Of a DNA stretch of 64,000 nt, positions 27,977-37,014 are shown in pieces. The notes beneath the pieces were generated by a model, which saw nothing but the letters and a program-made list of their open reading frames with translations, was not told where the DNA came from and searched no databases. Origin of the DNA: DATCMU01 sp036563245 (GTDB lineage: Bacteria > Pseudomonadota > Alphaproteobacteria > Rhizobiales > Devosiaceae); the NCBI GenBank assembly GCA_036563245.1, contig DATCMU010000028.1, forward strand, positions 15,994 through 79,993, written 5' to 3'. The first letter of the stretch is position 1. The number at the start of each line of letters is the position of its first letter. The position numbers and the translations under genes are program-made.

Positions 27977-28411
27977 CTATGCCGCGGCGCCGGGATAGTC
28001 GGATGCCAGAAGGATATGGGTCTCCGTCGCCGTGATCCCCTCCACCTGGCGGATACGGCCAAGAAGACTGTCGAATGCGGCGAGCGAGCGCGCCTGCAAT
28101 TCCGCAACGAAGTCGAACCGGCCATTGGTCGTGTGCAGGGCAACGATCTCGGGAAAACCTCGCAGCGCCTTGCGGATCCGATCGGCGGCACGCCCCTCGA
28201 TCTCGATCAGGGTGATGGCCCGCACGGTGGCGTCGGTCGCCTCGGCGGCCACGCGGATCGTGAACCCCTGGATGGTGCCGTCCGACACCAGCCTGTCGAT
28301 ACGCGCCCTGACAGTTGCGCGCGATACGCCAAGCTTGCCCGCGAGCGTCGAGATCGGCGCACGCGCGTCGAACCTGAGCAGGGCGATCATCCTCTGGTCG
28401 ATATCGTCCAT
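27977..28411 (-). CDS. Lrp/AsnC-family transcriptional regulator
   Basis: A 144-aa regulator with the AsnC-type helix-turn-helix (DQRMIALLRFDARAP, LAGKLGVSRATVRARI) and an RAM ligand domain. ATG 28411 gives the usual length. It is divergent from the arginase gene with 143 bp between the starts. Lrp-type activators commonly control arginine and ornithine catabolism in alphaproteobacteria, so it probably senses a basic amino acid and controls arginase and perhaps the importer that follows. Confidence 0.9.
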   Translation of the reverse strand: MDDIDQRMIALLRFDARAPISTLAGKLGVSRATVRARIDRLVSDGTIQGFTIRVAAEATDATVRAITLIEIEGRAADRIRKALRGFPEIVALHTTNGRFDFVAELQARSLAAFDSLLGRIRQVEGITATETHILLASDYPGAAA

Positions 28412-28554
28412 GAACTGACACTTTGTGAAATTTTGCTTACCACAATGACTAGACGGCACACCCATACATGTCAATTTACCGTCTTTTCGCTGCCGATTTC
28501 CTGCGGCAGACTCCCCCGAACCGCCAGATACCAGCACAAGGACTTCAACGCACC
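28412..28554. promoter_or_regulatory. Divergent region lrp/arginase
   Basis: 143 bp between two divergent starts. The part next to the lrp start is clearly AT-richer than the surroundings (TTTGTGAAATTTTGCTTACC), as expected for an Lrp-bound promoter. AAGGA lies 12 bases before the arginase ATG, a rather long spacing. No exact operator is claimed. Confidence 0.45.
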
Positions 28555-29502
28555 ATGGACCAGACTGCGCTCTCGATTGCCCTGATCGGCGCCCCGGTCG
28601 AGGCCGGCGCCAGCCAGCCCGGCTGCATCATGGGCCCTGCGGCCATGCGCACGGCAGGGATCGGCCGGGCGCTGGAAGATCTCGGACACCAGGTCCGCGA
28701 CCTCGGAGACACCGCCCCCGATTCCATCACGGCAGGCGAGACGCTCGAGGGCGCGCGCAACTTCACCGAGGTGGCCGGTCACGTCCGGGCGCTGGAGCGC
28801 CAGTCCTATGCGGCCGCCTCACAGGGCGCCATACCGATCTTCATGGGCGGGGACCATTCGCTCTCGATGGGATCTGTTGCCGGTGTTGCGCGGCACGCCC
28901 GCGAAACCGGGCGCGAACTCTTCGTGCTCTGGCTCGATGCGCATGCCGATTTCAACACGGTCGCGACGTCGCCCACCGGTAACATGCATGGCATGTCGGT
29001 CGCGGCATTGTGCGGCCTGCCCGGGCTCGAGGCCATCTATGGGCGCGATGCGGACCGTCTGGTCGATCCGCGATCGGTCCACATGCTCGGGATCAGATCC
29101 GTCGATCCGCTCGAACGGGCGGCGCTGACCGCGCACCATGTCAATGTCGCCGACATGCGCGCGGTGGACGAATTCGGTCTTGCCCGCCTGACGCGCCGTG
29201 TGATCGAAGCCGTGAAGGCGCGCAACGGGATGCTGCATGTCAGCCTGGACGTGGATTTTCTCGATCCTGACGTGGCGCCGGCGGTCGGCACGACCGTCCC
29301 CGGCGGCGCGACGGTACGCGAGGCGCATCTTGTGATGGAACTGCTGCACGAGAGCGGTACGGTTGCCTCGCTCGACCTGGTCGAACTCAACCCGTTCCTC
29401 GACGAGAGGGGGCGCACCGCCCGCCTCATGGTCGATCTCACGGCGTCGCTTTTCGGCCGGCAGGTCATGGATCGGCCTACCAGAAGCCAATGGTCCGATT
29501 GA
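28555..29502 (+). CDS. rocF: Arginase
   Basis: Hydrolyses L-arginine to ornithine and urea. The 315-aa protein has every manganese-site block of the family: GGDHSLSMG, WLDAHADFNT, SLDVDFLDPDVAP and the C-terminal VELNPFLDE. The substrate loop SPTGNMHGM is that of arginase rather than agmatinase. ATG 28555 is preferred over an upstream in-frame start at 28468 that would add non-family residues. It is followed, after a 246-bp gap, by a basic-amino-acid importer, making a coherent arginine-use module. Confidence 0.94.
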   Translation: MDQTALSIALIGAPVEAGASQPGCIMGPAAMRTAGIGRALEDLGHQVRDLGDTAPDSITAGETLEGARNFTEVAGHVRALERQSYAAASQGAIPIFMGGDHSLSMGSVAGVARHARETGRELFVLWLDAHADFNTVATSPTGNMHGMSVAALCGLPGLEAIYGRDADRLVDPRSVHMLGIRSVDPLERAALTAHHVNVADMRAVDEFGLARLTRRVIEAVKARNGMLHVSLDVDFLDPDVAPAVGTTVPGGATVREAHLVMELLHESGTVASLDLVELNPFLDERGRTARLMVDLTASLFGRQVMDRPTRSQWSD

Positions 29503-29748
29503 TGCGTCAGGGCGGCCATGGATCAGCCCTTCCGGACAGGATGCTATTGCGGTTTGTGCGCAAGCCGTGGTCTATTTGTGCGCGTCACGGGATCGCGGCT
29601 TGCGGCCGTGCCAAGATGTTGAAGTTCAAAATTGGGGGTGCCCCCGGTTCACCGGCGCATCGCTGGATCGGCTATTTCGCCACCGGGCAACGATCAATCA
29701 AGCAAACAAGAACACAGGAAATGTCAGCATGTCTTGGGAGATGAGGAC

Positions 29749-30534
29749 GTGAGCGCCGAGTCCGCCGGCGCGCCCGATCTTTTGGCAGTCAAGGATATAC
29801 ACAAGAGTTTCGGCCCCCTCGAAGTGCTCAAGGGCGTGTCGCTGAGCGCAAAGCAGCATGAAGTGGTTTCTCTGATCGGGGCCTCCGGCTCGGGCAAGTC
29901 GACGCTGCTGCGCTGCATCAATCTCCTCGAGATTCCCGAGCGCGGCGAAATCAGCGTGGACGGCAAGCGCCTCCCCCTCTCACCGGAGGGGCATGGACAC
30001 CGCAGGATCCTCGATCAACACGAGGTTCGCCTGATGCGCACCAGCCTGGCGATGGTCTTCCAGAACTTCAACCTTTGGGCCCACCTGACCATTGTCCAGA
30101 ACGTCATGGAAGCCCCAGTCCACGTGCTCAAGGTGCCAAAGGCCGAAGCGCGCGAGCGCGCCGAAGCACTGCTCGCCCGGGTCGGATTGAGCGAGAAACT
30201 CGATGCCTACCCCTCGCATCTTTCGGGTGGCCAGCAGCAACGCGCGGCCATCGCGCGGGCTCTGGCCATGCAGCCCAAGATCCTGCTCTTCGACGAGCCC
30301 ACATCGGCGCTCGATCCCGAACTGGTGGGCGAAGTGCTCGCCGTCATGCGCGACCTCGCCAGCGAAGGCCGCACGATGGTCGTCGTTACCCATGAAATGG
30401 GCTTTGCGCGGGAAGTATCCGACAAGGTGGTCTTCCTGCACAAGGGCCTGATCGGCGAACAGGGATCGCCGGAAACCCTCTTCCAGTCGCCTCAGACCGA
30501 GGCCTGCCAGAAGTTCCTCGCCAGCGTACTTTGA
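29749..30534 (+). CDS. Polar amino-acid ABC transporter ATP-binding protein
   Basis: A 261-aa HisP/AotP-type ATPase. Walker A GASGSGKST, Q-loop FQNFNLWAHLT, signature LSGGQQQRAAIARALAM and Walker B ILLFDEPTSALDPE are intact. I chose GTG 29749 because GGGAG lies eight bases upstream and it yields the usual short N-terminus; the frame also runs back to 29632. It is the first gene of a four-gene importer (ATPase, binding protein, two permeases). The insert HGHRRILDQHEVRLMR before the Q-loop is typical of lysine/arginine/ornithine/histidine transporters. Confidence 0.92.
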   Translation: MSAESAGAPDLLAVKDIHKSFGPLEVLKGVSLSAKQHEVVSLIGASGSGKSTLLRCINLLEIPERGEISVDGKRLPLSPEGHGHRRILDQHEVRLMRTSLAMVFQNFNLWAHLTIVQNVMEAPVHVLKVPKAEARERAEALLARVGLSEKLDAYPSHLSGGQQQRAAIARALAMQPKILLFDEPTSALDPELVGEVLAVMRDLASEGRTMVVVTHEMGFAREVSDKVVFLHKGLIGEQGSPETLFQSPQTEACQKFLASVL

Positions 30535-30580
30535 AGGCTCGCGGGGAAAAACCAAAAAGACGTATCAAGGAGTGAAACCC

Positions 30581-31333
30581 ATGCTCAGGAAACTATTGAC
30601 TGCCGCGGCGATTGTCGCGATTGCGGCCTTCAGCGCCGGCGGCGCCTTCGCGGAAGGCATGACCATCCGCATTGCAACCGAAGGGGCCTATCCGCCATTC
30701 AACGGCAAGGACGCCGCAGGCAATCTCGTCGGCTTCGACGTGGACATCGCCAATGCATTGTGCGCCGAAATGAAGGACCAGTGCACCATCGTCGCCCAGG
30801 ATTGGGACGGTATCATCCCCGGCCTCGTCGCCAACAAGTACGATGCCATCATCGCCTCGATGTCGATCACCGACGAGCGCAAGCAGTCCGTCGACTTCAC
30901 CGATCCCTACTATTCCAACTATCTTCGCGTGATGGCCAAGACCGGATCGGGCATCACCTCGATCGACGATCTTGCCGGCAAGTCCGTGGGCGCCGAGCGC
31001 TCGACGGTTGCCTCGCAATGGGCCGAGGACAACCTGGGACGCTCCTCTGACGTCAAGCTCTACGACACGCAGACCGCCGCCTATTCGGATCTGACCTCGG
31101 GCCGGCTCGACGCCATGATTTCGGATATCTATCCGGCCTACGACTGGCTGCAGTCCAACCCGGGCTACGAGTTCGTCGCGGACAAGATCGACATCAACGA
31201 CAAGATCGCCATCGCCGTGCGCAAGGGTGACGACAAGCTGCGCGAAGCCTTCAACGCGGCCATCAAGGCGATCCGCGATGACGGGACCTACGCCAAGATC
31301 AACGCGAAGTACTTCCCCTTCGACATCTTCTGA
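30581..31333 (+). CDS. Lysine/arginine/ornithine-type periplasmic binding protein
   Basis: A 250-aa cluster-3 binding protein. Sec signal peptide of 24 residues ending AFA, then IRIATEGAYPPFNGKDAAG, GFDVDIANALC, WDGIIPGL and MSITDERKQSVDFTDPYY, diagnostic of the HisJ/ArgT/AotJ group. AAGGAG lies eight bases before ATG 30581. The arginase upstream suggests arginine or ornithine as ligand, though histidine and lysine are possible in this family. Confidence 0.93.
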   Translation: MLRKLLTAAAIVAIAAFSAGGAFAEGMTIRIATEGAYPPFNGKDAAGNLVGFDVDIANALCAEMKDQCTIVAQDWDGIIPGLVANKYDAIIASMSITDERKQSVDFTDPYYSNYLRVMAKTGSGITSIDDLAGKSVGAERSTVASQWAEDNLGRSSDVKLYDTQTAAYSDLTSGRLDAMISDIYPAYDWLQSNPGYEFVADKIDINDKIAIAVRKGDDKLREAFNAAIKAIRDDGTYAKINAKYFPFDIF

Positions 31334-31396
31334 TCGGCATGCCGGCGGAGCCCTCGGGGTTCCGCCGGACCACCTGGCATTTGGGGGAGGATCGAG

Positions 31397-32110
31397 ATGC
31401 CACAGAACGTCTGGTCTTTGCTGGCTTTCGGTGACACCGGCTGGGGCGATGAATTGCTTGCCGGCGCGTCGATCACCGTCCAACTCGCCATCGTGTCCCT
31501 GGCCTGCGGGCTGATCCTGGGACTCATACTGGCCTTCGGCCGCCTCTCGCACTGGCGCGCCCTTCGCTGGCTGACCGATGTCTACATCATCTTCATCCGG
31601 GGAACCCCGGAATTCCTCGTGCTGCTGCTGGTGTTCTTCGGGCTCGACCAGGTCGTCCACATGGCGGCCACGGGCCTGGGGTTCCAGAGCGGCTTCGAGA
31701 TCCCCAAATTCGCCGCCGCCGTCGCGGGCTTGAGCCTGATTTTCGGCGCCTACGCCTCGGAAGTGTTTCGTGGCGCCTATCTTGCGGTGCCCCCGGGCCA
31801 GATCGAGGCCGCCATGGCCTGCGGCATGTCCAGTTCACAGGTATTCCGCCGGATTCGCTTGCCGCAGATGTGGCGTTTCGCCATTCCCGGCCTGACCAAC
31901 CTCTGGATGGTCCTGCTCAAGGATACCTCACTGGCGGCCGTGATCGCGCTCGACGAACTGCTGCGCCAGGCGAAAGTCGCAAGCGAAGCCACGCGCGAAC
32001 CCCTGCTGTTCTACGTTTCCGCCGGCGTGCTCTATCTCGTGCTCACCGGCATTTCCGACATCGTTCGGCATCGGCTCGAACGGTCCGCCCAGCGCGGCTT
32101 TGCGAGGTAG
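31397..32110 (+). CDS. Polar amino-acid ABC permease (HisQ/AotQ-like)
   Basis: A 237-aa inner-membrane permease with about five hydrophobic segments and the EAA loop region (PPGQIEAAMACGMSSSQVFRRIRLPQMWR). Motifs GASITVQLAIVSLACGLILG and RGTPEFLVLLLVFFG fit HisQ-type subunits. ATG 31397 follows GGGGGAGG. It lies three bases before the next permease and should form the heterodimeric channel with it. Confidence 0.92.
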   Translation: MPQNVWSLLAFGDTGWGDELLAGASITVQLAIVSLACGLILGLILAFGRLSHWRALRWLTDVYIIFIRGTPEFLVLLLVFFGLDQVVHMAATGLGFQSGFEIPKFAAAVAGLSLIFGAYASEVFRGAYLAVPPGQIEAAMACGMSSSQVFRRIRLPQMWRFAIPGLTNLWMVLLKDTSLAAVIALDELLRQAKVASEATREPLLFYVSAGVLYLVLTGISDIVRHRLERSAQRGFAR

Positions 32111-32113
32111 GCC

Positions 32114-32908
32114 ATGTTCGAGATCGCCAAATCCTATCTCAAGCTCAAGATCGCCATGTCCGATGGCGTCTGCGCCGGGCTCGATCCCATCACGCCGCAT
32201 CTTTTTGCGTCGCAATGCACCCGGTTCATCGATGGGTTCATCGTGACCCTCGAGTTGCTGGTCTTCTCCTCGCTGATCGGCTTTGCGGTCGCCGTGCTGA
32301 TCGTCATGGCCCGCGTATCCGGACGCCCGCTGCTCTCCATACCGGCGCAGGCCTACACCTACGTGTTCCGCGGAACACCGCTGCTGGTGCAGTTGTGGAT
32401 CCTTTACTATGGCCTGGGTTCGCTCGGCGAGGCCGGTCTCGGCCCGCTCTGGCCCTTCTTCAAGGAAGGATGGTGGGTCGGACTTCTCACCCTGGTGCTC
32501 AACACCTCGGCCTATGTGGCCGAGATCCTGCGCGGTGGCATCGAAAATCTTCCGCGTGGGCAGGTCGAGGCGGCCGAAGCCTGCGGGATGGGCTGGTGGC
32601 TGCGCATGCGTCGCATCATCTTCCCCCAGGCCCTGCGTATCGCCTGGCCCGCCTATGGCAACGAAATCATCCTGCTGCTCAAGGGGTCCGCGCTGGTGTC
32701 AACGGTGACCGTGCTCGATCTGATGGGCCAGACGCGCACGATTTTTGCGCGCTCCTACAACCTCTCGATCTTCCTTTACGGAGCCATCCTCTACCTTGTC
32801 ATGGCTGGCGCCATCACCCTGATCCTGAGATTCGTGGAGCATCGGATGGCCATTCCCAGAGTGGCCCGGAAAGCCGCGGCCGACCCAGCCACAGCGCCCA
32901 CGCGATAG
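32114..32908 (+). CDS. Polar amino-acid ABC permease (HisM/AotM-like)
   Basis: A 264-aa permease, second membrane subunit of the importer. FIDGFIVTLELLVFSSLIGFAVA opens the transmembrane domain, VFRGTPLLVQLWILYYG and the coupling-helix EAA loop (GQVEAAEACGMGWWLRMRRI) follow. The N-terminal 35 residues before the first segment are longer than average, as in HisM/AotM proteins. It ends 61 bp from the convergent 3-hydroxybutyrate dehydrogenase gene. Confidence 0.92.
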   Translation: MFEIAKSYLKLKIAMSDGVCAGLDPITPHLFASQCTRFIDGFIVTLELLVFSSLIGFAVAVLIVMARVSGRPLLSIPAQAYTYVFRGTPLLVQLWILYYGLGSLGEAGLGPLWPFFKEGWWVGLLTLVLNTSAYVAEILRGGIENLPRGQVEAAEACGMGWWLRMRRIIFPQALRIAWPAYGNEIILLLKGSALVSTVTVLDLMGQTRTIFARSYNLSIFLYGAILYLVMAGAITLILRFVEHRMAIPRVARKAAADPATAPTR

Positions 32909-32969
32909 GATATGACGGGTCGGGAAGTCGCTCGGTGAAAGAAAGCGCAGTCTGCGTCGTCTATCCAAG

Positions 32970-33761
32970 CTATTTCGCGGTCCATCCGCCGTCGATTGAA
33001 ATATGCGTTCCGGTTATCGAGCGCGCCATGTCTCCGGCGAGATAGAAGGCAAGCGCCGCAATTTCCTCCGGTTGCACGAACTGCCGGGTGGGTTGCGGCG
33101 CAAGCATGATGTTGCGCACCACATCCTCCTTCGACATCTGATGCACCCTGGCCTGGTCCTCTAGTTGCCTGGCCACCAGGGGCGTCCACACGTAGCCCGG
33201 ACAGATCGCGTTGACCGTGACGCCCTTTTCCGCGGCTTCAAGCGCCACGGTCTTGGTCAGCCCGATCACGCCGTGCTTGGTCGCCACATAGGCCGACTTG
33301 AACGGCGAAGCGCGCAGACCGTGCGCCGATGCGATGTTGATGATGCGCCCCCACCCGCGTTCGTACATGCCCGGGAGAGCCGCGCGGATGGTGTGGAACG
33401 CACTATCCAGGCTGATCGCGAGAATCCGGTCCCAATCCTGCGGCGGGAAATCCTCGATCGGCGACACCTTCTGCACGCCCGCATTGTTCACCAGAACGTC
33501 CGTGCCGCCAAATCGCGCATTCACCCGACCGACCAGGTCGAACGCCGCCGCCCCGTCCGCGAGATCGGCCCTGAAATAGGCAACCCGTTCATTGCCTGAA
33601 CTGGTCATGACTTCGCGGAGTGTCTCCTCTACGGCTTCCTCATCCTCGAAACTGTTCAGCGCAACCGAATAGCCTTCATCGGCAAACTTCCGGGCAATGG
33701 CGAGGCCGATCCCGCTCGTTGAACCCGTGACGAGGATGACCCTGTCGACTGAAGACACCAT
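32970..33761 (-). CDS. bdhA: 3-hydroxybutyrate dehydrogenase
   Basis: A 263-aa short-chain dehydrogenase. Cofactor motif TGSTSGIGLAIA, NNAG block (LVNNAGVQKVSPIEDF), catalytic Ser in INIASAHG and YVATKHG with the Tyr-Lys pair. INIASAHGLRASPFKSAYVATKHG and ICPGYVWTPLV are characteristic of 3-hydroxybutyrate dehydrogenases, which interconvert 3-hydroxybutyrate and acetoacetate with NAD+. Length and C-terminal SITGTHISIDGGWTAK agree. ATG 33761 has AGGA nine bases upstream. It is divergent from the TakP-like gene. Confidence 0.88.
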   Translation of the reverse strand: MVSSVDRVILVTGSTSGIGLAIARKFADEGYSVALNSFEDEEAVEETLREVMTSSGNERVAYFRADLADGAAAFDLVGRVNARFGGTDVLVNNAGVQKVSPIEDFPPQDWDRILAISLDSAFHTIRAALPGMYERGWGRIINIASAHGLRASPFKSAYVATKHGVIGLTKTVALEAAEKGVTVNAICPGYVWTPLVARQLEDQARVHQMSKEDVVRNIMLAPQPTRQFVQPEEIAALAFYLAGDMARSITGTHISIDGGWTAK

Positions 33762-34002
33762 GTTCTGCTTTCCTGCCATGCGCATTTGAACGGTCATGCG
33801 GGCAAACCCATCGGGTCCGCGCCATCCCGGGACACCGTGAAAACTAACCACATGGCCATGTTAGACCAATAGGGTAATTTCGCCTCCTAGACTCATGCAA
33901 TTGGCTGTGTATGGTGTTTGATACGGAAGGACCGTGTAGCGCGATGCCGTGCAAGGCGGCCTGCCCGCAAAAAAATAACTAATCCCAATGAGGAGGAACT
34001 CA
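33762..34002. promoter_or_regulatory. Divergent region bdhA/takP with a 12-bp palindrome
   Basis: 241 bp between the two starts. ACATGGCCATGT at 33851-33862 is a perfect 12-bp palindrome flanked by CTAAC on the left and TTAG on the right, extending the symmetry with a small bulge. It is a candidate operator for coordinated control of the dehydrogenase and the organic-acid importer. AGGAGG is present seven bases before the takP start. Confidence 0.5.
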
Positions 34003-35109
34003 ATGGACCGCCGTTCATTTTTCAAGAAGGCAGCCGTAACCGGCGCGGGCGCCGCCGGCGCCGCGACGCTGGCAGCTCCTGCCATCGCCCAGTCGATGCC
34101 CAAGGTGACCTGGCGCTGCACGTCGTCTTTCCCCAAGTCGCTCGACACCATCTACGGCGCCGCCGAGAAGATGGCCAGCTTCGTCAAGGAATCCACTGAC
34201 GGCAATTTCGATATCCAGGTCTTCCCGGCGGGCGAACTCGTTCCTGGCCTGCAGGCCAAGGACGCCGTCCAGTCCGGCACCGTCGAACTCTGCCACACCG
34301 CTTCCTACTATTACTGGGGCCAGGACGCGACCTACGCGCTGGGCACCGCCATTCCGTTCGGGCTGAATGCGCGCCAGACAAATGCCTGGTTCTATTTCGG
34401 CGGCGGCAACGACCTGTTCAACGAGTTCCTTGCAACTCAGGGCCTCATCGGCTTCCCCTGCGGCAATACCGGCGTGCAGATGGGTGGCTGGTATCGCAAG
34501 GAAATCAACACGCTCGACGATCTCAAGGGCCTCAAGATGCGCATCGGGGGCATGGGCGGCAAGATCATCGAGGCGCTCGGTGTGGTTCCCCAGCAGATCG
34601 CCGGCGGCGACATCTATCCCTCGCTCGAAAAGGGCACCATCGACGCCGCGGAATGGGTTGGCCCCTATGACGACGAGAAGCTCGGCTTCTACAAGGTCGC
34701 CAAGTACTACTACTATCCCGGTTGGTGGGAAGGTGGCCCGGCGCTGAACACATTCGTCAATCTCGACCAGTGGAACCAGCTGCCCTCGTCCTACCAGGGC
34801 GTGCTGAACTCCGCCTGCGCCGCAGCGAACGTCCAGATGCTGGCCGACTACGACGCAAAGAACCCCGCCGCGCTCAAGCGTCTCGTGGCCAATGGCGCCG
34901 TGCTTCGCCCGTTCAGCCAGGACATCATGGCCGCCGCCTACGAGGCCGCCAAGGCGGTTTACGCGGACATCTCGGCAAGCAACCCGGCCTTCAAGAAGAT
35001 CTACGACCACCAGCTGGCCTTCAAGAAGGACGAGTATCTGTGGGCGCAGGTGGCTGAGTACACCTACGACGCGTTCATGATGGTCCAGCAGCGCAACGGC
35101 AAGCTCTAG
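34003..35109 (+). CDS. TRAP transporter solute-binding protein (TakP-like)
   Basis: A 368-aa periplasmic binding protein with a twin-arginine signal (DRRSFFKKAAVTGAGAAGA, cleavage near AIA). VTWRCTSSFPKSLDTIYGAAEKM and FGLNARQTNAWFYFGGG, then MGGWYRKEINTLDDLKGLKMRI, place it in the TakP group that binds 2-oxo acids such as pyruvate. AGGAGG precedes ATG 34003. Its membrane partners dctQ and dctM are convergent, not downstream, separated by a strong bidirectional terminator. The neighbouring bdhA fits a short organic or keto acid as substrate. Confidence 0.9.
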   Translation: MDRRSFFKKAAVTGAGAAGAATLAAPAIAQSMPKVTWRCTSSFPKSLDTIYGAAEKMASFVKESTDGNFDIQVFPAGELVPGLQAKDAVQSGTVELCHTASYYYWGQDATYALGTAIPFGLNARQTNAWFYFGGGNDLFNEFLATQGLIGFPCGNTGVQMGGWYRKEINTLDDLKGLKMRIGGMGGKIIEALGVVPQQIAGGDIYPSLEKGTIDAAEWVGPYDDEKLGFYKVAKYYYYPGWWEGGPALNTFVNLDQWNQLPSSYQGVLNSACAAANVQMLADYDAKNPAALKRLVANGAVLRPFSQDIMAAAYEAAKAVYADISASNPAFKKIYDHQLAFKKDEYLWAQVAEYTYDAFMMVQQRNGKL

Positions 35110-35144
35110 ACCGGCGCAAGTCAGCCACATCCTGACAGGAAAGA

Positions 35145-35178
35145 GGCCCCGGAACCGAATGGTTCCGGGGCCTTTCTT
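35145..35178. terminator. Strong bidirectional terminator after takP
   Basis: GGCCCCGGAACC (35145-35156) and GGTTCCGGGGCC (35161-35172) form a perfect 12-bp stem with a GAAT loop, followed by TTTCTT on the + strand and TCTTTCCT on the minus strand. Confidence 0.92.
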
Positions 35179-35221
35179 CGTTCCGGGGAGTGTCGCCTGG
35201 AGTCAGGCACCCCCAATGGAA

Positions 35222-35251
35222 ATCCGCCCGCAGCGTGTGCCGCGGGCGGAT
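35222..35251 (-). terminator. Hairpin after dctM
   Basis: ATCCGCCCGC and GCGGGCGGAT form a perfect 10-bp stem with a 10-base loop, five bases after the dctM stop. Only a short T-run (TTTCC) follows on the minus strand, so it may act together with the stronger hairpin next to it. Confidence 0.65.
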
Positions 35252-35256
35252 GCAGG

Positions 35257-37014
35257 TCAGTTGAATGAAGGCGGCTGGCTGAGGTCCACGCCACCGCCCG
35301 GTCCGGGCAAACCGCCCGGCTGCGGCGCGTCCGTACCCGGCCCGAACGACGGGGGACTGTCGAGCCCCGGCAATCCGGGTTGCCCGCCCACCTGTCCGCC
35401 GATATCGGGCAGGACGATCTGCACCGAGTTCGGATCGACATTGACTTCGTTGTCCTTGTAGTGCGTGACGATGCGCGGGAACATCAGGGTGATCACCACC
35501 ATCAGGATCTGGATCACCACAAACGGCACCGCGCCCCAGTAGATCTGGCCTGTCGTGATCGGGGCCGTCGACTTGCCCGTGATCTTGTCGATATACGGAA
35601 CGCGCGGCGCGACCGAGCGCAGATAGAACAGCGCGAAGCCGAAGGGCGGATGCATGAAGCTGGTCTGCATGTTCACGCCCAGCAGCACGCCGAACCAGAT
35701 CAGGTCGATCCCCAGCTTGTCCGCCACCGGCGCCAGCAGCGGCACGATGATGAAGGCCAGCTCGAAGAAATCGAGGAAGAAGGCCAGAACGAACACGATC
35801 AGGTTGACCACGATCAGGAAGCCGATCTGGCCGCCCGGCACCGAGGTCAGAAGGTGCTCCACCCACAGATGCCCGTTCACGCCGTAGAAGGTCAGCGAGA
35901 ACACCCGCGCGCCCAGCAGGATGAACAGCACGAAGGCCGAGAGCCGTGTGGTAGAGGCGAGCGCCTGGGTCACCATCTCCATGCTGAGCCTGCGCTTGGC
36001 GAAGGACAATATCAGCGCGCCGGCGGCACCCATGGCGCCGCCCTCGGTCGGCGTGGCGATGCCGAGGAAGATCGTGCCGAGCACCAGGAAGATGAGCGCC
36101 AGGGGCGGCACAAGCACGATCACGACCTGCCGGGTCAGACGCGACATCAGGGTCAGTTTGAGCGCCCCGTCGATGACGGCCACCAGATAGGCCGCTCCCA
36201 CGGCGATCACCGCTGCCCAGATCCCGGCATTCGTGCCCAGCCACGCCCCGCCCCAGCGGGTCAGAGCATAGGCGCCTGCCACGACAAGCGCGGTGATGAC
36301 CAGAAGCGAGGTTACCCCCTGCCCCAGAGTGCGTGCCTCCTTGGGAAGCGCCGGCGCGGCCTTGGGGAACAGGACAGTGACCAGCACCACGTATCCAAGG
36401 TAGAGACCGGTCAGGATCATTCCGGGCACCAGCGCGCCGGCATACATGTCGCCGACCGAGCGGCCGAGCTGATCGGCCAGGACGATGAGCACCAGGGATG
36501 GGGGAATGATCTGCGCCAGCGTGCCCGACGCGGCGATCACGCCAGTTGCCAATCGCCGGTCATAGCCGTAGCGCATCATGATCGGCAGGGAGATCAGCCC
36601 CATCGAGATCACCGAGGCCGCCACCACGCCTGTGGTTGCCGCCAGCAATGCGCCGACCAGCACCACCGCGTAGGCAAGGCCGCCGCGGATGGGGCCGAAC
36701 AACTGGCCTATCGTATCGAGCAGATCCTCCGCCATGCCCGAGCGTTCGAGCACCAGGCCCATGAATGTGAAGAATGGAATGGCCAGCAGCGTCTCGTTCG
36801 ACATCACGCCGTAGAAGCGGTCGGGCAATGCGCCGAGCAGCGGATAGAACAGGTGGATTTCACCACCGGAGAACGGGGCGAGCTGCACACCGATGAAGAA
36901 GAAGAACAATCCGTTTGCCGCCAGTGCGAACGCCGCCGGGTAACCCAGCAGCAGGAACACCACCAGGGAGGCAAACATGATCGGCGCCATGTTGTGGGCA
37001 ATAAGCTCAAACAT
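35257..37014 (-). CDS. dctM: TRAP transporter large membrane subunit
   Basis: A 585-aa inner-membrane subunit that carries the transport path. Twelve or more hydrophobic segments; family blocks SNETLLAIPFFTFMGLVLERSG, TGVVAASVISMGLISLP, SGTLAQIIPPSLVLIVLADQ-type text and MQTSFMHPPFGFALFYLR. The middle is longer than in classic DctM (about 430 aa), as in the TakM/keto-acid type. The last 60 residues, after the final segment, are Pro/Gly-rich (GGQVGGQPGLPGL), an unusual tail. ATG 37014 overlaps the dctQ end by eight bases. Confidence 0.92.
   Translation of the reverse strand: MFELIAHNMAPIMFASLVVFLLLGYPAAFALAANGLFFFFIGVQLAPFSGGEIHLFYPLLGALPDRFYGVMSNETLLAIPFFTFMGLVLERSGMAEDLLDTIGQLFGPIRGGLAYAVVLVGALLAATTGVVAASVISMGLISLPIMMRYGYDRRLATGVIAASGTLAQIIPPSLVLIVLADQLGRSVGDMYAGALVPGMILTGLYLGYVVLVTVLFPKAAPALPKEARTLGQGVTSLLVITALVVAGAYALTRWGGAWLGTNAGIWAAVIAVGAAYLVAVIDGALKLTLMSRLTRQVVIVLVPPLALIFLVLGTIFLGIATPTEGGAMGAAGALILSFAKRRLSMEMVTQALASTTRLSAFVLFILLGARVFSLTFYGVNGHLWVEHLLTSVPGGQIGFLIVVNLIVFVLAFFLDFFELAFIIVPLLAPVADKLGIDLIWFGVLLGVNMQTSFMHPPFGFALFYLRSVAPRVPYIDKITGKSTAPITTGQIYWGAVPFVVIQILMVVITLMFPRIVTHYKDNEVNVDPNSVQIVLPDIGGQVGGQPGLPGLDSPPSFGPGTDAPQPGGLPGPGGGVDLSQPPSFN

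Noticed and set aside
29638..29655. GGGGG-TG-CCCCC hairpin after arginase as terminator
   Set aside because: The stem is five pairs with a two-base loop and no T-run follows.
29721..29744. Seven-codon frame before the ABC ATPase, possible leader peptide
   Set aside because: Its purine-rich stretch is too close to the ATG, and no repeated regulatory codons or alternative hairpins are visible.
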